Position numbers and translations under genes: made by a program. Below the pieces are notes generated by a model that saw nothing but the letters and a program-made list of their open reading frames with translations, was not told the origin of the DNA and searched no databases. From contig CAJUPT010000072.1 in the NCBI GenBank assembly GCA_910588405.1, positions 2,174 through 14,308 on the forward strand: 12,135 bases of DNA. Direction: 5' to 3'. Positions 1-5,826 of this stretch are shown one piece after another. Numbering within the stretch: the stretch's first letter is position 1; each line of letters starts with the position of its first letter. Origin of the DNA: an uncultured Lachnospiraceae bacterium (lineage in GTDB: Bacteria > Bacillota > Clostridia > Lachnospirales > Lachnospiraceae).

Positions 1-174
1 CTGCCGCTGATACGTCAGCAAATTCTCCCGGGGCTTGTACGGTCCGTTGCTGTTATAGTTCCGCAACTACCCTTCCAAGCCCCCTGGATCTGGGACAATT
101 TACTGCCGCTGATACGTCAGCAAATTCTCCCGGGGCTTGTACGGTCCGTTGCTGTTACAGTTCCGCAACTCCCC
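1..174. repeat. Tandem array of a ~102 bp hairpin-forming repeat, left edge
   Basis: One full period plus a partial second is visible; the block at 1-72 recurs at 103-174 with only a few changes, giving a period of 102 bp. Each unit holds a long inverted repeat: an arm at about 75-101 beginning CCAAGCCCC and ending CAATTT, and an arm at 122-139 beginning AAATTCTCCC and ending GGGCTTG. An inner hairpin lies at 108-121 (GCTGA-TACG-TCAGC). A short palindrome AGTT-CCGC-AACT marks each unit at 57 and 159. The array runs off the left end and stops at the rnz stop codon. The same family occurs at 11954-12135. No repeat of this design is known to me by name, so its function is unknown. Confidence 0.9.
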
Positions 175-1083
175 TTAATCCTCAAATTTCAGCTCTTTCA
201 TCTGCCCGTCCTTCGCCGCCACGGCATCGGGGAAAATTTTCCGCACCCCGCCCATATAATTTTCCGGATATGCCAGGGAAGGGCTGTAATGGGTCAGCCA
301 CAGTTCCTTTACCCGGGCCTCCCTGGCCAGATTAGCCGCCTCATACATGGTCATATGCTTGTACTCCCGGGCTTTGGCCTCCTTCTCCTTCTCTCCGTAC
401 ATCCCCTCGCAGATAAACAGATCCGACTCCTGGGCCTCCTGTGCGATCACCGGCATTGGCCGGGTATCGGTGCAGTAAGTGACCTTCAACCCCTTCCTAG
501 GTTCTCCCATCACCATATCAGGCGTGTACACCTTTCCCTCATATTCCACATCACTGCCCTTTTGCAGCGGATTCCACAGCTGCCTGGGCAGCCCCAGCGC
601 CTCGGCCTTTTCCAGATTGAATTTGCCGGCTCTGTCGATGGACAATGAATATCCGTAACAGGGAATATTGTGATTCACCCGAAAGGCACGCAGGCGGAAA
701 GGCCCGCAGCCAATCTCCTCCTGCTTCTCCGCCAATTCCCGAAACACAATGGGAAAAGGCAGCTCCGGCGCAATGGTGCGCAAAGCAGTTACCACACGCT
801 CAAGCCCCTTCGGGCCGACCATCAAAAGCGGCTCCGTCCGCTCCGCATTTCCCATGGTCAAAAGAAGCCCTGGCAGGCCGCTGATATGGTCGGCGTGGTA
901 ATGGGTAAAACAGATCACATCCACCGGCTTTACGCTCCAGCCGGTTTGTTTCAGCGCAATCTGCGTCCCCTCGCCGCAGTCGATCATCAAGCTGCTGCCT
1001 CCGCTGCGGGCCATCAGGGACGTAAGCCAGCGATAAGGCAGGGGCATCATGCCCCCTGTTCCAAGTAAACATATATCAAGCAT
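175..1083 (-). CDS. rnz: Ribonuclease Z (tRNA 3' processing endonuclease)
   Basis: This is a metallo-beta-lactamase-fold RNase Z of about 302 residues, the usual short-form length. It cuts the 3' trailer from tRNA precursors in the cytoplasm. Counting from the chosen start, the zinc-binding motif HYHADH is at residues 61-66 (H61, H63, D65, H66), followed by His in HNIPCYGY at 138, Asp in YCTDTRP at 206, His in KHMTM at 243 and LTHYSP with H265. These are the conserved metal and catalytic positions of the family. The N-terminus MLDICLLGTGGMMPLP is typical for Clostridia. I chose ATG at 1083 because GTGAGG lies about 6 nt upstream as a ribosome binding site; an in-frame GTG at 1095 would add four residues but consumes that site. 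It stands apart from the next upstream gene by about 340 bp, so it is probably a separate transcription unit. Its stop codon abuts the edge repeat array. Confidence 0.95.
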   Translation of the reverse strand: MLDICLLGTGGMMPLPYRWLTSLMARSGGSSLMIDCGEGTQIALKQTGWSVKPVDVICFTHYHADHISGLPGLLLTMGNAERTEPLLMVGPKGLERVVTALRTIAPELPFPIVFRELAEKQEEIGCGPFRLRAFRVNHNIPCYGYSLSIDRAGKFNLEKAEALGLPRQLWNPLQKGSDVEYEGKVYTPDMVMGEPRKGLKVTYCTDTRPMPVIAQEAQESDLFICEGMYGEKEKEAKAREYKHMTMYEAANLAREARVKELWLTHYSPSLAYPENYMGGVRKIFPDAVAAKDGQMKELKFED

Positions 1084-1131
1084 TTGATTCCTCACTTCAC
1101 TGTTTTTTTAATTTATGAATCCGACAAAACA

Positions 1132-1201
1132 CGTCGCTTTTAAGCGACATCCTCTGCGTTTGCGTACCCTCGTATCGCCGGGACAGACCCTGTGCATCCT
1201 C
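1132..1201 (-). repeat. Dispersed leader repeat, copy A (upstream of rnz)
   Basis: About 70 bp shared with 4686-4758 at roughly 90 percent identity: seven substitutions and one 3-nt gap by eye. It includes the hairpin GTCGCTT-TT-AAGCGAC and a 23-bp block of perfect identity with copy B that starts CCTCTGCG. It sits about 50 bp upstream of the rnz start, in the same orientation relative to its gene as copy B has to ribU. No open reading frame in it resembles a known protein. Function is unknown; it behaves like a small dispersed intergenic element. Confidence 0.85.
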
Positions 1202-1251
1202 ACAAAGCATTCTGTGCCCTGTGCATCGTACGCTTCTGCCATTCTAACACA

Positions 1252-1329
1252 AGCCCCGGGGCACTTTCAAGATTTTCCGCAAAAACCATATTCTGGTTTT
1301 TACAAAATTTCCGAAAATGCCCCGGGGCT
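1252..1329. other. 78-nt near-perfect palindrome (long hairpin)
   Basis: The outer arms 1252-1268 and 1313-1329 pair at 16 of 17 positions and contain AGCCCCGGGGCA. An inner stem ATTTT/AAAAT (1272-1276 with 1304-1308) and a terminal stem AAAAACCA/TGGTTTTT (1281-1288 with 1294-1301) close on the loop TATTC. About 29 base pairs form in total. There is no clean U-tract on either side, so it is not a textbook terminator, although it lies downstream of the gene at 1423-1710 and could still end that transcript. Confidence 0.85.
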
Positions 1330-1422
1330 ATGATTTCTATATCTATATTTTCTATATTTTTTCTTATTCATTCCAAAACATGCCGGAAAACCATAGTCCT
1401 TTTCCTTTTCACAAGCCGGACA

Positions 1423-1710
1423 TTACACCAGCTCCGTATCCTCCGTCACCTCCGGAGCAATGGCAAATGTGGCAATCCATGCGTCATAACAGGTTTCACA
1501 AATATGAAAATGATGGGTTTCTCCGTCCTTCCCGGAAAAATAGCCCCATTTCTGGGTAATTTCCATGCATTCTGCCGCCTCCGGGGAGGGGTAGGCAGGA
1601 ATCGGCCGGCCGCAGCAATTACACACTGCCCTATGCTGCACACCGTCTGCCATGTTTCGAATTGCTTCCTGGTTCGTTTCCTGATTGAAAGAATGGGCAT
1701 GATTGTTCAT
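1423..1710 (-). CDS. Small zinc-ribbon-like protein of unknown function
   Basis: A 95-residue protein. Two cysteine pairs suggest a zinc ribbon: CNCCG at about residues 30-34 and CETC at about 71-74, separated by a segment with the aromatic motif KWGYFSGKDGE and HHFHIC. Small proteins of this layout (Cys pair, WGYFS-KDGE, then CxxCYD) occur widely in Firmicutes as conserved hypotheticals; I know no assigned function. The start at 1710 is chosen because AAGGAGG lies about 6 nt upstream; the open frame extends further upstream, but that part overlaps the promoter and is probably untranslated. The tail is acidic (EVTEDTE). It has its own sigma-A-type promoter at 1756-1785 and sits between rimI and rnz without being closely coupled to either. 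It could be a nucleic-acid or protein-binding accessory factor, but that is a guess from the zinc ribbon only. Confidence 0.8.
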   Translation of the reverse strand: MNNHAHSFNQETNQEAIRNMADGVQHRAVCNCCGRPIPAYPSPEAAECMEITQKWGYFSGKDGETHHFHICETCYDAWIATFAIAPEVTEDTELV

Positions 1711-1755
1711 ATGGCTCCTCCTTTTCAACACGTCGCGGTTTATCGGCCGAGTTCT

Positions 1756-1785
1756 ATTATATACGACCGGATTCGTTTTTTGCAA
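1756..1785 (-). promoter_or_regulatory. Sigma-A promoter of the zinc-ribbon gene
   Basis: On the minus strand TTGCAA (1780-1785) is followed after 18 nt by a perfect TATAAT (1756-1761). The predicted transcription start is near 1749, giving a leader of about 40 nt before the start codon. Just upstream, 1795-1817 forms a hairpin (CTGAC-AGG with CCT-G-GTCAG) that might be an operator or a weak end for the rimI transcript. Confidence 0.75.
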
Positions 1786-1943
1786 CGGTAATTTCTGACA
1801 GGAAACGACCTGGTCAGAACAGGTATCCCCAACCATTTATGGTTTTCAGACCGGTTTCCAATTAAAACAAAATGTCTAAGTCTCCACAAACAGACATGAA
1901 TCAGACAAGTAACTGAAACCAAAAATCAAAAATAGAAAGCTGC

Positions 1944-2498
1944 TTATTCAGAAAAATATAATGGTATTTTTTCACCGGACACACATAATTTTCTCATAAT
2001 CAGCGCATCCTCCATCGGGTTCTGATAATAATTTTTCCGGATGCCCTCGGGCGAAAATCCATATTTTTCATATAATCTGATTGCAGGGAGATTCCCTTTG
2101 CGCACCTCCAGCAGCATAAAGGCCAGCTTCCGCTCCGCTGCTGTCCGAAAAATTCTTTCCATCAGCATAGCGGCCACGCCCCGTCTCCGAAATCGGGGAG
2201 CCACGCAGATACGCAGCAGCTCTCCTTCGTCCAGGACAGTCATCACCGCCGCATAACCAACCAGCCGCCCATTTTGTTCCCTGACGCCAAAATAAGTCTG
2301 GGAATCCGCTGCCAAGCCGCTGCAAAGCATGGCTTCTGACCAGGGATCAGGAAACGCCTCCCGTTCCAGAGCCGCCGCTTCCGAAATCTCATCCGCATTC
2401 ATCCGGGTCACATGAAAACAGGAAGCTCCCTGCCCCTGCATACTTCTCTCTTCCATGTCTGCCATTCCTTCTGTCATAACATGTTCTGTCATAAACAT
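1944..2498 (-). CDS. rimI: GNAT acetyltransferase, ribosomal protein alanine N-acetyltransferase RimI
   Basis: A cytoplasmic GNAT-fold enzyme; RimI acetylates the N-terminal alanine of ribosomal protein S18 in E. coli. The acetyl-CoA-binding motif A is at about residues 96-113 (RICVAPRFRRRGVAAML), followed by the RimI signature LEVRKGNLPAIRLYEKYGF at 130-148 and RKNYY at 154-158 with the likely catalytic Tyr. The frame gives 184 residues, some 25-30 longer than typical. The extra N-terminus contains a 15-bp tandem duplication (TTATGACAGAA twice) and several Met codons. The start at 2498 has only a weak AGGG site; Met15 at 2456 has AAGGA 9 nt upstream and may be the true start. It is the third gene of the tsaE-tsaB-rimI operon, 73 bp after tsaB. 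This placement supports RimI over a generic GNAT enzyme, although substrate identity is inferred. Confidence 0.9.
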   Translation of the reverse strand: MFMTEHVMTEGMADMEERSMQGQGASCFHVTRMNADEISEAAALEREAFPDPWSEAMLCSGLAADSQTYFGVREQNGRLVGYAAVMTVLDEGELLRICVAPRFRRRGVAAMLMERIFRTAAERKLAFMLLEVRKGNLPAIRLYEKYGFSPEGIRKNYYQNPMEDALIMRKLCVSGEKIPLYFSE

Positions 2499-2571
2499 GA
2501 TGATTCCCTACTGTTCGTTTAGAACTACCCGTTAGAACCATCCGTAACACAGTCATTTTTCTTTTTCGGTG

Positions 2572-3288
2572 TCAGCACGGCAGGCTGATTCCCTTTTTTT
2601 CCTTCAGCTCCCGCTCCGCCTGAGATACCCGCAGATATTCCGGCCCATGCTCCGCTGCCGTCTGCACCTGCCCCTGCTCAAAGTAAACCGCTCCCAGCAC
2701 CGCCACGGCTCCGGCCTTTTGGCGGCTCAGATGTGCCGGTGCAAAAGAGTAGGAGAATCCGGCAGACGCCTGAATCCGCTCCGCCTGGACAGGCACGCCA
2801 TCCCCCAGGAAAATCACCGGTTCTCCCATGGCGTTCAGTTCTTCCAGCAATTCTTCCATGGCAATGGCACAGGACTTCTTAATCACCTGAAATTCTTTTT
2901 CATTCCTGTAAATCCCGGTATACACCTGGTTTCTTCTGGCGTCCATCAGCGGACAGACCAGACTGGCGGAACCAAATATATGATAAGCCATCGCATCTAA
3001 TGTGGGCACGGCTACCAACGGCTTCCCAAGCGCCTGTCCCAGACCCTTCGCCGTAGCGCTGCCGATCCGCAGCCCGGTAAAGGAACCGGGGCCGGCAGAT
3101 ATGGCGATGGCATCTATGGACTGCTTGTCCGTTTCCGTCATCGTGATAATCTCATCGATCATCGGCAAAAGCGTCTGAGAATGGGTTTTTTTATAGTTCA
3201 CCGTATACTCTGCCAGCAGCATATCTCCGTCGGCAATCGCCACGGAAGCCGTCAGGGAAGCGCTCTCGATGCCCAGTATTTTCGCCAT
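2572..3288 (-). CDS. tsaB: tRNA t6A biosynthesis protein TsaB
   Basis: A 238-residue ASKHA-fold protein and inactive paralogue of TsaD. It dimerises with TsaD and recruits TsaE in the complex that transfers threonylcarbamoyl to A37 of ANN-decoding tRNAs. Visible family marks are the N-terminal ILGIESASLTASVAI strand-loop, KKTHSQTLLPMI at 33-44 and GPGSFTGLRIG at 66-76, followed by VAVPTLDA and PLMDARRNQVY. The ATG at 3288 is preceded by GGAGGA at 3297-3302, inside the end of tsaE. Only 4 nt separate the tsaE stop from this start, so the two are tightly, probably translationally, coupled. Its TsaD partner gene is not in the window. TsaE lies next door and the Sua5-type partner enzyme is about 2.6 kb further upstream. 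Confidence 0.95.
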   Translation of the reverse strand: MAKILGIESASLTASVAIADGDMLLAEYTVNYKKTHSQTLLPMIDEIITMTETDKQSIDAIAISAGPGSFTGLRIGSATAKGLGQALGKPLVAVPTLDAMAYHIFGSASLVCPLMDARRNQVYTGIYRNEKEFQVIKKSCAIAMEELLEELNAMGEPVIFLGDGVPVQAERIQASAGFSYSFAPAHLSRQKAGAVAVLGAVYFEQGQVQTAAEHGPEYLRVSQAERELKEKKGISLPC

Positions 3289-3292
3289 TTCA

Positions 3293-3736
3293 TTATTCCT
3301 CCAATCCGTCTATTATAATCCTGCGGTAATCAAACCCTTTTTCCATATCCTTCTCTATTGTAATACGGATCGCCCGCTCCGGCAACAGCTCCTCAATCAG
3401 AGACGCCCACTCGATCAGGCACACACCCTCGCCGAAAAAATAATCCTCATATCCGATTTCCTCCATTTCCTCCGCGTCGCCGATCCGGTACACATCAAAA
3501 TGGTAGAGGGGAAGCCTGCCCTCCTCATAAATCTGCAGAATCGTAAAGGTGGGGCTGTTTACCGGCTCGCCAATCCCCAGCCCGGCCGCAAACCCCTGGG
3601 TAAAAACTGTCTTCCCCACACCCAGATCACCATTCAGGCAGATCACCTGCCCCCTGGCTGCGGTCTCCCCCAGACCATACCCCAGCTTCCGGGTGTCCTC
3701 CGGCCGGTTCGTCTCGACTGTTTTTATCATCGCCAT
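3293..3736 (-). CDS. tsaE: tRNA t6A biosynthesis ATPase TsaE
   Basis: A 147-residue P-loop ATPase, the normal TsaE/YjeE size, that drives turnover of the TsaB-TsaD t6A synthase. The Walker A motif GDLGVGKT is at residues 36-43. The switch-like SPTF is at 61-64, followed by LYHFDVYR at 77-84 and CLIEWASLIEELLP from 106, all diagnostic of the family. The first ATG at 3736 has GGAGG only 4 nt upstream; the ATG two codons later (3730) has a more usual 10-nt spacing and could also serve. It is the first gene of the tsaE-tsaB-rimI operon, with its own promoter at 3807-3835 and about 65 nt of leader. Confidence 0.95.
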   Translation of the reverse strand: MAMIKTVETNRPEDTRKLGYGLGETAARGQVICLNGDLGVGKTVFTQGFAAGLGIGEPVNSPTFTILQIYEEGRLPLYHFDVYRIGDAEEMEEIGYEDYFFGEGVCLIEWASLIEELLPERAIRITIEKDMEKGFDYRRIIIDGLEE

Positions 3737-3794
3737 CTATCCTCCGTTCATTTCCGATAATCCATTTTCAAAGTCTCGCTGTTCCTAACTTTGC

Positions 3795-3835
3795 ATGATA
3801 ATTGCTATCATAACATATCGGCGGAGCTGCCGCAA
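3795..3835 (-). promoter_or_regulatory. Promoter of tsaE-tsaB-rimI with an overlapping inverted repeat
   Basis: On the minus strand TTGCGG (3830-3835) and TATGAT (3807-3812) are 17 nt apart, giving a start near 3800. The inverted repeat ATGATA-N5-TATCAT at 3795-3811 covers the -10 box and the start site, a suitable place for an operator, but I cannot name the regulator. The -35 box lies inside the loop and arm of the strong hairpin at 3815-3857. Confidence 0.6.
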
Positions 3836-3857
3836 TCCGCAACAGCCCCGCCGATAT
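3815..3857. other. Strong hairpin between ribU and tsaE
   Basis: Arms 3815-3829 and 3843-3857 (ATATCGGCGG with CCGCCGATAT, then AGCTG with CAGCC) pair over 15 positions, with one G-U wobble on the minus strand and a 13-nt loop. It lies downstream of ribU and could end that transcript, but no U-tract follows on the minus strand. It overlaps the -35 region of the tsaE promoter. Confidence 0.7.
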
Positions 3858-3922
3858 AAAAATCCTTATTTATTCATTGAACATATCTGACCGGCAGCAC
3901 CTGTCATACAGACCAATTATGT

Positions 3923-4552
3923 TTAATGTGCTTTCAGGATAACACTGATTCTCTTATAAATCATCAGCGTTACGGCGCTGATCAGAATCCCTTTAATAAT
4001 GTTAAATGGCGCTACCGCGATAATCACGAAAGTCAGTACATTGCCAATCGCCGGATTGATGGCCGCGCCCATGCCAATCAGCGTTTCCATCGGCATCCCG
4101 TAAAACCGGGAATAAAAAGGCAGCAGCACATAGGCATTGATCAGACAGCCTGCCACAGTCATGATGATCGTTCCGACCACCATACCTGTCAGCGCACTTT
4201 TTTTGCTCTTGTTTCTCATATAAATCAGCCCTGCCGGCAGCAGATAGGCACAGCCGATACAGAAATTCGCCAGCTCACCCACATAAGCCGTGGAGGTGGG
4301 TTTCAGCAAAAGCTTTACCAAAATTTTCACCGCTTCAATCATAACGCCAGCCACAGGCCCTATGGCAAAGGTGCCCACCAGCGCCGGAACCTCGCTTAAA
4401 TCCAGCTCATAAAACGCAGGCGCGATCATAGGCAGCGGAAATTCAATCATCATCACCACCGCGGCCAACGCGCCGAACATACCGATCAGCACCACATTTT
4501 TTACGCTTAACAACCCCGTTTTTGCTCTTACCGCTACATTTTCATGACTCAT
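3923..4552 (-). CDS. ribU: ECF transporter substrate-binding (S) component for riboflavin, RibU
   Basis: A 209-residue integral membrane protein with about six hydrophobic segments. RibU binds riboflavin and uses the shared ECF energising module (EcfA, EcfA', EcfT), which is not encoded here. Family marks are the N-terminal GMFGALAAVVMMIEFPLPM and the conserved loop YELDLSEVPALVGTFAIGP (about residues 48-66), then GVMIEAVKILVKLLL. Specificity for riboflavin is strongly supported by the FMN riboswitch upstream at 4815-4922. The ATG at 4552 follows GGAGGAG by 6 nt. The gene appears to be monocistronic: the next gene, tsaE, has its own promoter. Expression should fall when FMN is plentiful, because FMN binding favours the terminator at 4769-4791. 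Confidence 0.93.
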   Translation of the reverse strand: MSHENVAVRAKTGLLSVKNVVLIGMFGALAAVVMMIEFPLPMIAPAFYELDLSEVPALVGTFAIGPVAGVMIEAVKILVKLLLKPTSTAYVGELANFCIGCAYLLPAGLIYMRNKSKKSALTGMVVGTIIMTVAGCLINAYVLLPFYSRFYGMPMETLIGMGAAINPAIGNVLTFVIIAVAPFNIIKGILISAVTLMIYKRISVILKAH

Positions 4553-4596
4553 TTCTTAACTCCTCCCAATTTGTAATTATGTACTCTCACGAATAA

Positions 4597-4669
4597 GAAT
4601 CCTGATTCGCAGGATTCTGCGCCGCACACATATTGCACTTAGCGAGGTTTTTTCGAGCTTAGTGCAATA
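4597..4669 (-). other. Two hairpins in the ribU leader, downstream of the terminator
   Basis: The first is a perfect 8-bp stem GAATCCTG-ATTCG-CAGGATTC at 4597-4617. The second has TATTGCACT at 4631-4639 paired with AGTGCAATA at 4661-4669, extended by AGC/GCT after one mismatch. Both lie between the riboswitch terminator and the ribU start, so read-through transcripts carry them. Their role is unknown; neither has a good U-tract. Confidence 0.7.
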
Positions 4670-4685
4670 GCGCACACTGTGAACG

Positions 4686-4758
4686 CGTCGCTTTCAAGCG
4701 ACAATTTCCTCTGCGTTTGCGTACCCTCGCTTCGCTGGGGCAGACCCTGCGCATTCTC
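4686..4758 (-). repeat. Dispersed leader repeat, copy B (inside the ribU leader)
   Basis: This 73-bp copy matches 1132-1201 at about 90 percent identity and has the same hairpin GTCGCTT-TC-AAGCGAC. It lies directly after the riboswitch terminator and about 130 bp before the ribU start, in the same orientation to its gene as copy A. It lengthens the untranslated leader well beyond what the FMN switch needs. Confidence 0.85.
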
Positions 4759-4768
4759 GCGGAGCGTG

Positions 4769-4791
4769 AAAAACCCCGGATCAAACCGGGG
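4769..4791 (-). terminator. Intrinsic terminator of the FMN riboswitch
   Basis: On the minus strand CCCCGG-TTTGAT-CCGGGG is followed by TTTTT (stem 4774-4791, U-tract 4769-4773). It lies 23 nt after the aptamer and before ribU, the standard position for transcriptional control. The riboswitch 5' strand contains CGGGGC (4913-4918), which is complementary to GCCCCG in the terminator arm (4787-4792), a possible antiterminator pairing. Confidence 0.9.
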
Positions 4792-4814
4792 CCAGTTACA
4801 ACATTCAACAACGC

Positions 4815-4922
4815 TCTTCTACCATCCAGACTATACTGTCGGCTTTGGAATTTCACCAAATCAATCGCTTTCACGAGTCACGGGCTATACCGTCGGTAGG
4901 GAATCTCACCCTGCCCCGAAGA
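4815..4922 (-). promoter_or_regulatory. FMN riboswitch (RFN element)
   Basis: The minus-strand sequence carries the conserved RFN blocks in order: GGGGCAGGGTGAGATTCCC, TACCGACGGTATAGCCCGTGA, GATTTGGTGAAATTCC, AAAGCCGACAGTATAGTCTG and GATGG. The ends TCTTC (4918-4922) and GAAGA (4815-4819) form the closing P1 stem. This aptamer binds FMN and in Firmicutes controls riboflavin synthesis or uptake. Here it is followed by an intrinsic terminator and then ribU, so FMN should switch transcription off. Confidence 0.97.
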
Positions 4923-4943
4923 TTCAATTAGATTACGGTAGTT

Positions 4944-4972
4944 ATTATAACTTATTATAAGTGGTTATGCAA
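4944..4972 (-). promoter_or_regulatory. Sigma-A promoter of the FMN riboswitch and ribU
   Basis: TTGCAT (4967-4972) and TATAAT (4944-4949) on the minus strand are separated by 17 nt. Transcription should begin near 4937, about 15 nt ahead of the aptamer. A second TATAAT-like hexamer lies within the spacer. Confidence 0.85.
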
Positions 4973-4987
4973 GAGGGCTTCGAAAAT

Positions 4988-5029
4988 TATACGCAATTAT
5001 ATGCAAATATGCGCAAATTATGCATGATA
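4988..5029. repeat. Four helically phased AT-rich decamers upstream of the ribU promoter
   Basis: Units resembling TATACGCAAT, TATATGCAAA, TATGCGCAAA and TATGCATGAT begin at 4988, 4998, 5008 and 5019, a spacing of 10 to 11 bp. They lie 16 nt upstream of the ribU -35 box. This could be a curved UP-like region or a row of protein sites. The rest of 5030-5200 is AT-rich, with a 6-bp hairpin AGTGTG-CTGA-CACACT at 5123-5138 and nothing else I recognise. Confidence 0.5.
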
Positions 5030-5204
5030 TTTTTATGTAAACGATGATAAGCTGACATAAGCTTTTCTCCAAATGGTGTAAAAAATATGCTCCTGATCCA
5101 CATGTTATATACATCCCAGTCCAGTGTGCTGACACACTTATATCTGCTTGCTCAAAAATATCTTAAAAATCATACAAAAACCTGTTGTCATTCCCCTTTT
5201 TATT

Positions 5205-5222
5205 TTGTGAATATTTTCACAA
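5205..5222 (+). promoter_or_regulatory. Candidate Rex (NADH/NAD+ redox repressor) operator
   Basis: TTGTGAATATTTTCACAA is a perfect 7-4-7 palindrome and fits the Gram-positive Rex consensus TTGTGAA-N4-TTCACAA exactly. It lies just upstream of, or overlapping, the probable -35 region of the gene at 5419-5667. CRP/FNR-type factors bind related sequences, so the regulator remains to be proven. Confidence 0.55.
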
Positions 5223-5224
5223 TA

Positions 5225-5260
5225 TTGTTTATTCCTTTATACGCGAAAATATGATATGAT
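5225..5260 (+). promoter_or_regulatory. Probable promoter of the small membrane-protein gene
   Basis: TTGTTT (5225-5230) is followed by TATGAT at 5250-5255 (19-nt spacing) and again at 5255-5260; TTCCTT at 5232-5237 gives 17 nt to the second. Which pair is used is unclear. A start near 5265 would leave a leader of about 150 nt, opening with CCTAT-CAAT-ATAGG and possibly closed by TTTCAG with CTGAAA just before the ribosome binding site. Confidence 0.45.
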
Positions 5261-5418
5261 AAATGCATACCCTATCAATATAGGAATAAACCGAAAAATT
5301 GAATAGTTTCAGGGCTTAACTTCACCGCAAACGTTTCTTTAGCTCTGCCTGGCCGATACCACCTTCATTTAAGATTAATCGCCGCCAGTGTCAGACAAAT
5401 CTGAAAAGGGAGGATTAT

Positions 5419-5667
5419 ATGATGGCAAATCCTAAAGGTTCGTCATTAAACACGGAACGGCGAAGTAATACGAATGATCTATGGAATGTGAACATATTTT
5501 TTATACACGCTCTGAATCTGCTGATCGGGATCGGCGGAGTAATCGTTGAAATTTTTCTGATTCACATCCTGGCCGAAAATTATGGATCGGCATGGCTGTG
5601 GGCTTATATCCCTGGAACCATAATAATTATTATCTTACTTGGAATTGTCGACAGACATACAAAATAA
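5419..5667 (+). CDS. Small two-helix membrane protein of unknown function
   Basis: An 82-residue protein and the only plus-strand gene here. The N-terminal ~24 residues are polar (NPKGSSLNTERRSNTND). One hydrophobic segment spans about residues 26-51, unusual in carrying His30, Glu44 and His49 within or beside it. A second, Ile-rich segment spans about 58-77 (GTIIIIILLGIV), and the tail is short and charged (DRHTK). No signal cleavage site or catalytic motif is visible. ATG at 5419 has GGGAGG 5 nt upstream; the adjacent ATG at 5422 gives 8 nt and is equally good. The base composition is more AT-rich than its neighbours. A perfect Rex-type palindrome lies about 200 bp upstream, hinting at redox-linked expression. 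I do not recognise the family. Confidence 0.75.
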   Translation: MMANPKGSSLNTERRSNTNDLWNVNIFFIHALNLLIGIGGVIVEIFLIHILAENYGSAWLWAYIPGTIIIIILLGIVDRHTK

Positions 5668-5826
5668 TGCATCATACAAAGGTCAACTAATCTTATGTAC
5701 TGTCAACGTCTGAAATTTGAATTTTAAGCCCTGGAGTATTCTGTTCATTGTTCGGTTTGCGCGATTCCTTTCCTTTGTAATATCTCAGTTTTTTTCATAT
5801 TGCCTCTGTCTTGGCTGTGTTCATAT

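Noticed and set aside
1..174. CRISPR array
   Set aside because: The unit is ~102 bp and nearly identical throughout, with no short repeat plus unique spacer pattern and no cas genes.
1252..1329. Ordinary bidirectional terminator
   Set aside because: No adjacent U-tract on either strand and no plus-strand gene ends here; kept only as a palindrome.
5265..5410. c-di-GMP (GEMM) riboswitch upstream of the small membrane-protein gene
   Set aside because: ACCGCAAA is suggestive, but the other conserved blocks and the tetraloop-receptor pattern are not there.
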